Shown: positions 55,001-61,931 of the stretch, one piece after another
Layout: each line of letters begins with the position of its first letter
How positions within the stretch are numbered: position 1 is the first letter of the stretch
Assembly: GCA_036490335.1 (NCBI GenBank)
Contig: DASXEB010000004.1
Span: 124,001 to 188,000, forward strand
Direction: 5' to 3'
DNA: 64,000 nucleotides
Origin: Palsa-1392 sp036490335
GTDB lineage: Bacteria; Verrucomicrobiota; Verrucomicrobiia; Chthoniobacterales; UBA10450
Notes under the pieces: model-generated
What the model saw: the letters and a program-made list of their open reading frames with translations, nothing else
Database searches by the model: none
Told to the model about the DNA's origin: nothing
Made by a program: the position numbers and the translations under genes

Positions 55001-55354
55001 AGACCGCTTCCATAATGCAATCGGCCTCGTTTGGCGAGCAAATTCCTCGGGAGCGCCCGGGTATTTCAAAAAAATTTTGTCATGCGCCGGGACTTTTCCC
55101 GCAGGTAAATCTTGAGACAACAACACCGAACGCAACCGGATCCATTCCTCAAAAACATCGCCGCCATCCGCATCGCCGGCGCGCCGGCAGCGCACGGACA
55201 GGACGGTTCCATCGGCGTCGAAACCATCGCCAGTTTCCACCCATCCCGGAGCCAGCGTCGCCCGGCTTCGCGACCTCGCCGCAGCCGCGGCGCCCACCGA
55301 GCCAGCCCCGCGAATCCCCTTTACAGCGAACCCCCCGGCAGCGATTCTCCCCTC
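55001..55354. other. Gap between divergent genes
   Basis: About 350 bp between the minus-strand secreted protein (start 55000) and the GTG at 55355. It carries a long plus-strand ORF in the same frame as the next gene, but its composition (Arg/Ser/Pro-rich) is not protein-like. An inverted A/T-rich stretch occurs at about 55067-55080. No box or repeat is convincing; promoters for both genes should lie here. Confidence 0.4.
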
Positions 55355-55996
55355 GTGAAACGCCTGCCCAGGGGATTCCGGGAAGAATACGAGGCTTTCC
55401 GCGAACGATTCGACTGGCTCTCCCGCGGCATCGAAGAAGGCGAACCCGCCCAAAACCAGCTCGTCTACGAACAAAGCCTCGCCTTCCTCGACCACTGGCA
55501 GGGCAAAATCCGCATCCCGGCATTCGAGCAAGCCTTCCGTGACCTTCGCGTCCACATCGCGCGCGTCAGCTTTCTCCTCGAAGCCAAATACCTCGAGACC
55601 CTCGCCGCCCTTCTCGAGCAGCGCCGCACCGTCCTCATTGGGCCACCCCTCTTCGAAGCCTCCGTCGCCTTCATCAAATTCATGCAACTCGCCCCCGCCG
55701 ACCACCGGGCCGGTCTCGAGAAAATCTTTCGCGAACACAGTGGCTACGACTTCGACGCCGAGCGCTTCTACCGCGACAGCGAAGCCGCCCAGGAATGCTA
55801 CCAGGCCGAATACCGCCGGTTCCTCGCCCGCATGGAAATCGACTGGGCCGAGCGCTTCGCCCCCGCCACCCGCGCCCGCCTCGCCAAGGCCTCGCTCGAA
55901 GAAATCAACCAATGGAAAGCCGAAGTCGCCGCCCGGCTCGAAGCTGCCAACGCCAAAATCGACAAATTCGCGGCCGAAAACTCCCCAACTGATTAA
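55355..55996 (+). CDS. Hypothetical alpha-helical protein
   Basis: 213 residues if begun at GTG 55355 (VKRLPRGFREEYEAFRERFDWL); an ATG at 55112 would add 81 low-quality residues. The body is strongly helical and charged: RIPAFEQAFRDLRVHIARVSFLLEAKYLETLAALLEQRRTVLIGPPLFEASVAFIKFM, then YDFDAERFYRDSEAAQECYQAEYRRFLARMEIDWAERF and a coiled-coil-like Lys/Ala end. I do not recognise a family. The opposite strand also reads open throughout, but with acidic Gly-rich residues typical of an antisense shadow. No motif copy is present. Confidence 0.55.
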   Translation: MKRLPRGFREEYEAFRERFDWLSRGIEEGEPAQNQLVYEQSLAFLDHWQGKIRIPAFEQAFRDLRVHIARVSFLLEAKYLETLAALLEQRRTVLIGPPLFEASVAFIKFMQLAPADHRAGLEKIFREHSGYDFDAERFYRDSEAAQECYQAEYRRFLARMEIDWAERFAPATRARLAKASLEEINQWKAEVAARLEAANAKIDKFAAENSPTD

Positions 55997-56343
55997 GCCG
56001 CTCCCGCCGCTAAAATCCTCGGAGCGCTTCGCTAAAATCCGAATCCCCAGCCAAAAAAAATCGCCGGAACCCGCGAAGCTCGCCGCTTGGAAAGCGAAAA
56101 GCTCCCTCGGAATCGCGAAATCACCATCGGAAGAAGCCTCGTCTTACGCCCCGGTCCCACCCGAAGAAGCTGCTCCTGCCGCAGCGCGAGGCCGGCCAGG
56201 GCGGACCCACCCCGGCGTGACCACCCATTTAAAAAAAATCCTTCCCTTCGCCGACTTTTTGTGCGGCAATCGAGAAATCAACCTGATCCTCCGGCGCGAG
56301 TCCTCTCTCCCGCGCTGCCCCCTGGGGAAATCATCGCCCAACC
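55997..56343. other. Gap with no supported gene
   Basis: About 350 bp after the helical-protein gene. Several frames are open, including a Lys/Pro/Ala-rich one, but none starts sensibly or resembles a protein family. A- and C-rich stretches occur at 56053-56062 and 56231-56240. No hairpin or repeat stands out. Confidence 0.4.
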
Positions 56344-56553
56344 ATGCGAACCATGCTTTTCCTCACCGCCGTGCTCGAATTCGCGATCGTTTCCCCGATT
56401 CCCGCGCTCGACCGCTGGCAGGCCCAATACCGCGCCTCGATCCGCGCCAGCATCGGCGATTACCTCCCGGAAAACCCGAACCGCGCCCAGGAGCGGGCCT
56501 CGCTCCGCGACATCTGCGCCTTGCCCGACTCCGCCTACCGTCCGCAGCCTTAA
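56344..56553 (+). CDS. Possible small secreted protein
   Basis: 69 residues. The N-terminus MRTMLFLTAVLEFAIVSPIPAL looks like a short signal peptide. The remainder (DRWQAQYRASIRASIGDYLPENPNRAQERASLRDICALPD) is a helical, charged segment with one Cys. No family recognised. It lies just before the 21-bp tandem array and may be a remnant of a larger gene. Low confidence. Confidence 0.3.
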   Translation: MRTMLFLTAVLEFAIVSPIPALDRWQAQYRASIRASIGDYLPENPNRAQERASLRDICALPDSAYRPQP

Positions 56554-56762
56554 GGGGCCCGGCCGACAATCCGCGCATCGGCCGCCGGAAAGGCGGCATC
56601 GTTGGTCGGGTAAACGGTCATCAACTTCCGTTTCGCGACCAAGCCATCGAAGCTGAGGTGGCTGAAACAGCGGTTCAGCAGGGTCTTCCTCCAAGGCCGA
56701 TCAGGAAGAACCCGAAACCGTGGCAAAACACCTTCCGTCAGGGCCGAATGGGCCGCCGACGA

Positions 56763-57163
56763 TGGCCAATCGCCGCGCAACAGTGGCCAATCGCCGCGCA
56801 ACAGTGGCCAATCGCCGCGCGACAGTGGCCAATCGCCGTGCGACAGTGGCCAATCGCCGCGCAACAGTGGCCAATCGCCGCGCGACAGTGGCCAATCGTC
56901 GCACGACAGTGGCCAATCGCCGCGCGACAGTGGCCAATCGCCGTGCGATCGTGGCCAATCGTGGCGCGATCGGCCATTGTCGTCGGACGATTGGCCATCG
57001 TCGTGGCCCGATCCGCCACTGTTGCCTGACGACCCGCCATCGTCACGGCGCGATCCGCTAGTGTTCCCGGACGATCCGCCATCGTGGTGGCCCGATCGGC
57101 CAGCGCTTTTGGACGATCAGCCAGCCTTTTGGCGCGATCAGCCACCATCGCGCGACGCCCGAT
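56763..57163. repeat. 21-bp tandem array, about 19 units
   Basis: Ten near-identical units of 21 bp (core GGCCAATCGCCGCGC) run from 56763 to 56972. They continue without loss of phase into nine diverged units (core GCCAxxGxxxxxGxxCGATC) up to about 57163. The unit length is a multiple of three, so all six frames stay open. On the minus strand the diverged part reads as heptads of the form LADRxxT. It ends 31 bp short of the PEP-CTERM gene's stop. Whether it is translated is not known. Confidence 0.9.
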
Positions 57164-57194
57164 TCGCGATGGCGGGGGTTGAATCAGCGATTCC

Positions 57195-60100
57195 CTAGCT
57201 GCTCAACACCGCCCCCGCCGACCGCTTCCGCCACCGCTGACCGACGACGAGGAGGAGAAATCCAACGACCAAAAACGCCCAGGTCGAAGGCTCCGGCACG
57301 ACCCCGACGAGCAGCTCCCCGTTAAATCCGTCGCCGCCGCCGGTCGAGCTGAGGTCGAGGTTGAAGCTGATGTTCAGGTTCGTCTCCGACGGGAGCGCGC
57401 CGAGGTTGATGACCTTGTCGTTGAAGTAATTTTGGGCCGCGTTGAGGGTCGCGAAGGTCTTGTCGACCGTGTTCCCATCGACCGTGTATTGGAAGTCGAG
57501 GCTCTGGAACCCGCTGCCGGTGGTCGTGATGGTCGAGCCGAGGAGGGCGAGGGTGAGGGTGCCGCCGGGCAGAGACGTGGTGTCCATGGTCAGCGATACG
57601 CTGGCGGTGAAATCCTGCGCGAAGCCCGGGTTGTCGGTGCGCGATTTGGCCGCGAGGGTGACCGCGCTGATGTAAGTGCTGGCGTTACCGAGCGCCGCGG
57701 TGCTGTTCGGATGGCCGACGAGCAGCGCGTGCGCGTCGGCGCTGCTCGGCAGGCCGGTCACGTAGGATGCGGCCTGGAGGCCGTTGGCCAAAGTCATCGC
57801 CGGAACGCCACGCGCGACGGCCGCGCGCGATTCCGTCACCGCCCCGCCCGTGCCGGTGGGAGCGTCAGCCGAAGAGCTGACCGAGTTGATGACTCCGCCG
57901 AGGGAAGAACCGGAAGACTGGCTGGTGCCGCTCGCCCCGGTGGCGCTGCTGCGGGCGACGCTGGAGCTGTATTGATAGCCGCTGCTAGAAGCGGTGGCGT
58001 TCACGTTTCCAGTGCCGGTGCCGGTGGCGGTGGAAGTGGCATCGCCGCCGGTGCCGCCGAGAGTCGCATAGCCGCCGGTCGCATATGCGCCGGCGCTGGT
58101 GGAGCCGTTGCTGCTATTATTAGCGGTCGCTGTGGCATTGGCGTTGCCCCCGATGCCGATGTACTGCCCGACCGCGCTGCTATAGCCGCCGTAGCCGCCG
58201 GTGGCGGCCGACTGCACACCTACGGAGCTATTATTACCGGTCGCCGAGCCGAAGGAAATGTCGGTCGCGTCGCCTCCGCGGCCGGCCGTAGCGCCGGCGG
58301 TATCGATAGAGCCGCCGCTCCCGCCGTAGGCATTGCCGCCGACCGCGACGGAGTGACTATTCCCGGTCGTGCTGCCGGTGGCCATGTCGGTGGCGTCGCC
58401 GCCCCGGCCGCCATTGGCCCCGCCGGAGACAGTGCCGCCAGTTCCGCCCTGGGCGCTGCCGTCGGCGGTGGCGCTGCCGATACTGCTGCTGGCGTTCACA
58501 ACGCTCGAGCCGGTTCCGCCATTGGCGGCTGTGCCGGTGAGGCTGTAGAGCGCGCCGCCGTTGCCGCCATAGGCGTTCGCGGCGAGAGTGAGGGCCGTGC
58601 TGGTAGAAGCACTGACTGTAAGGGAAGAGCTGCCGTTGCCGGCGAGCCCCGCCGCGCCACCGCCGTAGGCGATGCCGCCGATGCCGCCGTCTGCCGTCTG
58701 CGTCAGGCTCAGCGAACCGGTGGTCGTGCCGGAGATGGCGTTGGTGAGCGATTCGCTCGCGCCGTTCCCGCCGCTGCCTGTGCCAGTGGAGTAGCCGCCA
58801 CTGCCACCCTCCGCTTCGCCGGTAACGCTGACCGATCCGCTGCCGGAGCTGCCGGTGATCGTGCCGAGGCTGGCAACGCCGCCGTTGCCGCCATTGCCAG
58901 CGCTGCCGTTGTCTTCATTACCGCCGTTCCCCCCGATGGCATCAAGGCTGACATTGACGGTATTGCTGCCGCCCGCCGTGCCGGAGCCGGAGAGGGTGGA
59001 AGTGCCGCCCAGCCCGCCGCTGGCGCCGGCATTACTGGAAGAAATGTTCCCGCCATACCCACCGTAGCCGGTGCCGTTGACACTAACCGAATGATTGGCG
59101 CCGGTAGTAGTGCCGGTGGCCGTGCCGGTATAGGCTCCGCCGTTCCCCCCGTTGCCAGAGCCGGTCGCTCCGCCGCCTTCGCCTGCGGGGCCGCCATAGT
59201 CGCCCTGCAAATTCACCGTGACGGAGCCGGCGCTGTTCGTGCCGCTGATGATGTCGTTGGCCGTGCCACCATTCGCGCCGTTGCCGCCGCCGGTCGCGTC
59301 GCCGCCCTTGCCTGCATCCGAACGCGAGGTGAGAGTCAACGCGCTGCTCGTGCTGGAGGTAAAGGCAAACGAAGAGATGGCGTTGCCGGCCGTGCCGCCG
59401 ATGAAGCCGGTTCCGCCGTCCCCGCCGAAGACGTCCTGGGTAAGATTAAGAGCGCCGGTAGTGGAGCCGCTGACGGCGTTGGTGAGGGTCTCGCTTGCGC
59501 CGTTGCCGCCGCTTCCTGTATCGGAGGTGCCGCCATTCCCGCCATCCACTTCGCCGTAAACGCTGACGGTATTAGCAGTGGAGGAACCGGTCACGGTGCC
59601 CAAGCTGGCGAGACCGCCATTGCCGGCGTTGCCCGCGCCGCTGTTTACGGCGCCACCATTGCCGCCGTAGGAATAGGCGGAGACGTTCGAGGCGCTGTTC
59701 CCGCTGGCGGTGCCGGTGGCGCTCACAATGGATGTGCCGCCATTGCCGCCAGCCGCGCCGGCGTTGCTGTTATATAGACCGCCGCCGGTCCCGCCGGAGG
59801 CGCTACCATAAACATTGACGGCGTGATTCGCCCCGGTGGTGCTGCCGGTCAGCGTGCTGATCCCGGCGCCACCATTGCCGCCGTTGCCGGAAAGGGTCGC
59901 GCTCCCGCCATTGCCCCCCGTGGTACCGTAGTAGCTCCCGACCGAAACAGAGCCCGCGCTGTTGCTCCCGACCACGGTGCTGGTCGCCATGCCGCCGGCT
60001 GCACCGTTGCCGCCGTTATCGCCACTGCCGCCGCTGCCACCGTCGGCGTCGGCATAAACTTCGAGCGAGGAGTTGGTCGTGGAATTAAAGGTGAGGGAAG

Positions 60101-61295
60101 AGGTAGCGTTGCCGGCCATGCCCGCGGTCGTGCCTTCGCCGCCGTTGCCTCCAATGGCGGTCTGGCGCAGATCGAGATCGCCGGTTGTGCTCCCGGTGAT
60201 GGCGTTGGTCAGGGTTTCACTTGCGCCATTGCCGCCGGTGCCGCCATCGAGGGATGCGCCCCCGTCGCCACCCTCGACCTGGCCAATAACGGTAACGCTA
60301 TTACCGTTGGATGAGCCGCTGACCGTGCCAAGACTCGCCACGCCACCGTTGCCCGCCGTGCCGGGGCCGCTGTATACATAGCCGCCGTCGCCGCCCTCAG
60401 TGTAGGCGTAAACCGTGACGCCGGAATTTCCGCTGGCCGTGCCGGTGACCGCGAGAGTGGCGGTGCCGCCATTGCCGGCCGTGTTCGACGCGGCGGAGTT
60501 GGTGATGTAGCCGCCATTGCCGCCGTAAACGTAGTTGTTGTCGCCTGCGGTGACCGAATGATTGGCCCCGGTCGTGGAGGCGGTCACCGTGCCGGAATAA
60601 TTGCCGCCATTGCCGCCATTGCCCCCAGTCGCGATGCCGCCGGTGCCGCCTTGCCCGAAGTCATAAGCAGTCGCGGACCCGCTGTTGCTCGTCGCGGTCG
60701 CCGTGGCGGTGGCGTTCCCGCCGGCCCCGCCGTTGCCGCCCGTGCCGCCGGTTCCGGGAGTGCCACCGGCCCCGCCGCCGCCGCCATAAGCTGTGGCGTA
60801 GGAGGTGATGTTGCCCGCGCCAGCCGCATTGTTTTGGGCCGTCGCGATGCCGTTGCCGCCCGCGCCGCCATTGCCGCCGTTTGCGCCATTGACATTACCG
60901 TTGCCGCCGGTCCCGCCGGTGCCGCCGGTGGCGGTGGCTTCGTTGTCGGCGTCGTTGCTGCTCGCAGTGGCGGTGGCGTTGGCGCCAACTCCGCCGGCAG
61001 TGCCGGGATTGCCGGCCGTGCCGTTGCTCCCGTTGTTGCCGGTCTTGGTGACGGTGACGTTGGGGTTGATTTGAAAATGGGACCGTGCAGGCCGGACGTT
61101 AAAAAAACGCCAGTCGAATTGTGAGAACCCGTCGTCAGCGCTCCACCAATCGGCGAAGAAGAAGTTGGGATTTGCGTTTGTCCTTTTTGTCTCGAAGCGA
61201 TCCAGCTTTTGCGCAAAGATCGCGTTCGTTAGGCTAAAGAAAACCAGAACGCTAAGAAGCGCGCCGGCGAAGTGCAGGGTTCGATTTGTTTTCAT
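57195..61295 (-). CDS. Giant Gly/Asn/Thr-rich PEP-CTERM surface protein
   Basis: 1366 residues. A signal peptide (KTNRTLHFAGALLSVLVFFSLTNAIFAQ) and a unique stretch (to about 85) are followed by about 1050 residues of Gly-Gly-Asn-Gly-Gly-rich repeats resembling PE-PGRS proteins. A more ordinary domain follows (about 1150-1330, with TLALLGSTITTTGSGFQSLDFQYTVDGNTVDKTF). It ends VVPEPSTWAFLVVGFLLLVVGQRWRKRS, a textbook PEP-CTERM sorting signal (Pro-Glu-Pro, membrane helix, Arg cluster). It should be cleaved and anchored by an exosortase, not encoded in this window. It contains four phases of a 245-residue super-repeat. Base composition is extreme and no motif copy lies inside except at the 5' end. 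Confidence 0.9.
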   Translation of the reverse strand: MKTNRTLHFAGALLSVLVFFSLTNAIFAQKLDRFETKRTNANPNFFFADWWSADDGFSQFDWRFFNVRPARSHFQINPNVTVTKTGNNGSNGTAGNPGTAGGVGANATATASSNDADNEATATGGTGGTGGNGNVNGANGGNGGAGGNGIATAQNNAAGAGNITSYATAYGGGGGAGGTPGTGGTGGNGGAGGNATATATATSNSGSATAYDFGQGGTGGIATGGNGGNGGNYSGTVTASTTGANHSVTAGDNNYVYGGNGGYITNSAASNTAGNGGTATLAVTGTASGNSGVTVYAYTEGGDGGYVYSGPGTAGNGGVASLGTVSGSSNGNSVTVIGQVEGGDGGASLDGGTGGNGASETLTNAITGSTTGDLDLRQTAIGGNGGEGTTAGMAGNATSSLTFNSTTNSSLEVYADADGGSGGSGDNGGNGAAGGMATSTVVGSNSAGSVSVGSYYGTTGGNGGSATLSGNGGNGGAGISTLTGSTTGANHAVNVYGSASGGTGGGLYNSNAGAAGGNGGTSIVSATGTASGNSASNVSAYSYGGNGGAVNSGAGNAGNGGLASLGTVTGSSTANTVSVYGEVDGGNGGTSDTGSGGNGASETLTNAVSGSTTGALNLTQDVFGGDGGTGFIGGTAGNAISSFAFTSSTSSALTLTSRSDAGKGGDATGGGNGANGGTANDIISGTNSAGSVTVNLQGDYGGPAGEGGGATGSGNGGNGGAYTGTATGTTTGANHSVSVNGTGYGGYGGNISSSNAGASGGLGGTSTLSGSGTAGGSNTVNVSLDAIGGNGGNEDNGSAGNGGNGGVASLGTITGSSGSGSVSVTGEAEGGSGGYSTGTGSGGNGASESLTNAISGTTTGSLSLTQTADGGIGGIAYGGGAAGLAGNGSSSLTVSASTSTALTLAANAYGGNGGALYSLTGTAANGGTGSSVVNASSSIGSATADGSAQGGTGGTVSGGANGGRGGDATDMATGSTTGNSHSVAVGGNAYGGSGGSIDTAGATAGRGGDATDISFGSATGNNSSVGVQSAATGGYGGYSSAVGQYIGIGGNANATATANNSSNGSTSAGAYATGGYATLGGTGGDATSTATGTGTGNVNATASSSGYQYSSSVARSSATGASGTSQSSGSSLGGVINSVSSSADAPTGTGGAVTESRAAVARGVPAMTLANGLQAASYVTGLPSSADAHALLVGHPNSTAALGNASTYISAVTLAAKSRTDNPGFAQDFTASVSLTMDTTSLPGGTLTLALLGSTITTTGSGFQSLDFQYTVDGNTVDKTFATLNAAQNYFNDKVINLGALPSETNLNISFNLDLSSTGGGDGFNGELLVGVVPEPSTWAFLVVGFLLLVVGQRWRKRSAGAVLSS
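58386..60590 (-). repeat. Three-and-a-half copies of a 245-residue super-repeat in the PEP-CTERM gene
   Basis: Aligned landmarks recur at a constant interval. HSV/HAV after TGAN falls at residues about 246, 491, 735 and (as NSHSV) 981. SLGTVSG, SLGTVTG and SLGTITG fall at about 321, 564 and 809. NGASETLTN or NGASESLTN falls at about 356, 599 and 844. Steps are 243-246 residues, about 735 bp. Between the landmarks copies differ at many positions, so duplication is not very recent. Confidence 0.85.
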
Positions 61296-61641
61296 TGTTA
61301 GGCAACTGCGTTTGGCGCTTTCCGCGCCGGGTTTGGGTTTGGAGAAATTGGCCTCTCGCCGCGATGGCAGCGTTCGGAAATGCGCGCGATGAAAGAGCGA
61401 GTTGAGGACGGCTTTCGCTTTTCGTTAGGCAAAGGGCCGGCCTAACGAACTGACTTCGGCGAGAGAGAAGTGCTGCGCAGGTTTTTTTCTGGAGAACGAT
61501 TGGGCTCATCGTGCGGGAAGGAATTTTTTTGAAAAAAAAGCTTGTCAGAACACGCCGCGATTATTGAAATCGGAGCGCGGAAGTAAATACGCCACCTGGC
61601 CGATACCCTTTATGTCCTGATTTTGTAATTCTCAGGCACCC
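61296..61641. promoter_or_regulatory. Divergent regulatory gap with motif dyad at 61421-61449
   Basis: A 346-bp gap between the PEP-CTERM gene (minus) and the LuxR-type gene (plus). It contains two motif copies as a perfect 10-bp dyad, TTCGTTAGGC (61421-61430) and GCCTAACGAA (61440-61449), with a 9-nt loop. Also present are A/T tracts (61522-61539, TTTTTTTG-AAAAAAAA) that could be an UP-like or nucleoid-protein site. No consensus sigma-54 or clear sigma-70 promoter is evident to me. Confidence 0.6.
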
Positions 61642-61848
61642 ATGCACTCCCAGCCCCTGACCCTGCGCGAAACGGAAATCGTAAAGTGGATTGCCGAAGG
61701 CAAGACCAACTTTGAAATCGCCATAATCCTCGGGATATCCCGGGCGACGGTTAAGACCCATGTGGAGCATGTCCTGCAAAAGCTCGACGTCACCACCCGC
61801 ACGGCCGCGGCCGTCTGCGCGGTGCGCGAAGGCGTTCTTACGACCTAG
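61642..61848 (+). CDS. Stand-alone LuxR-type HTH protein
   Basis: 68 residues consisting of little but the LuxR/GerE DNA-binding domain: LTLRETEIVKWIAEGKTNFEIAIILGISRATVKTHVEHVLQKLDVTTRTAAAVCAV. The HTH recognition helix is ISRATVKTHVEHVLQKL. It lacks a receiver or other sensor domain, so it may act as a constitutive or dimer-titrating regulator. It faces away from the PEP-CTERM gene across the 346-bp gap and precedes treS by 83 bp. A role in controlling either neighbour is inference only. Confidence 0.85.
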   Translation: MHSQPLTLRETEIVKWIAEGKTNFEIAIILGISRATVKTHVEHVLQKLDVTTRTAAAVCAVREGVLTT

Positions 61849-61931
61849 CGCCCCACGCTTCCCACGGTCGGCCGCGGATGGCGTCCGCTGGAATTGCGCC
61901 GGCGCATTTCTGCGGCAAAGGTTGCAGCGCA

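Noticed and set aside
55001..55912. N-terminal half of a 773-codon minus-strand ORF
   Set aside because: It is acidic and Gly-rich, typical of an antisense frame of a GC-rich gene, and a clear signal peptide begins at 55000. The helical plus-strand protein is the better reading of 55355-55996.
55539..57029. 496-codon plus-strand ORF crossing the tandem array
   Set aside because: Pro/Ser/Lys-rich and out of frame with the helical protein; open only because of composition and the 21-bp array.
56763..57163. Tandem array as a CRISPR
   Set aside because: Units are contiguous with no spacers and no cas genes are present.
57432..59777. 781-codon plus-strand ORF rich in Ala, Gly and Arg
   Set aside because: It is the mirror of the Gly/Asn/Thr repeat gene on the other strand; that gene has a signal peptide and a PEP-CTERM signal, and this one has neither.
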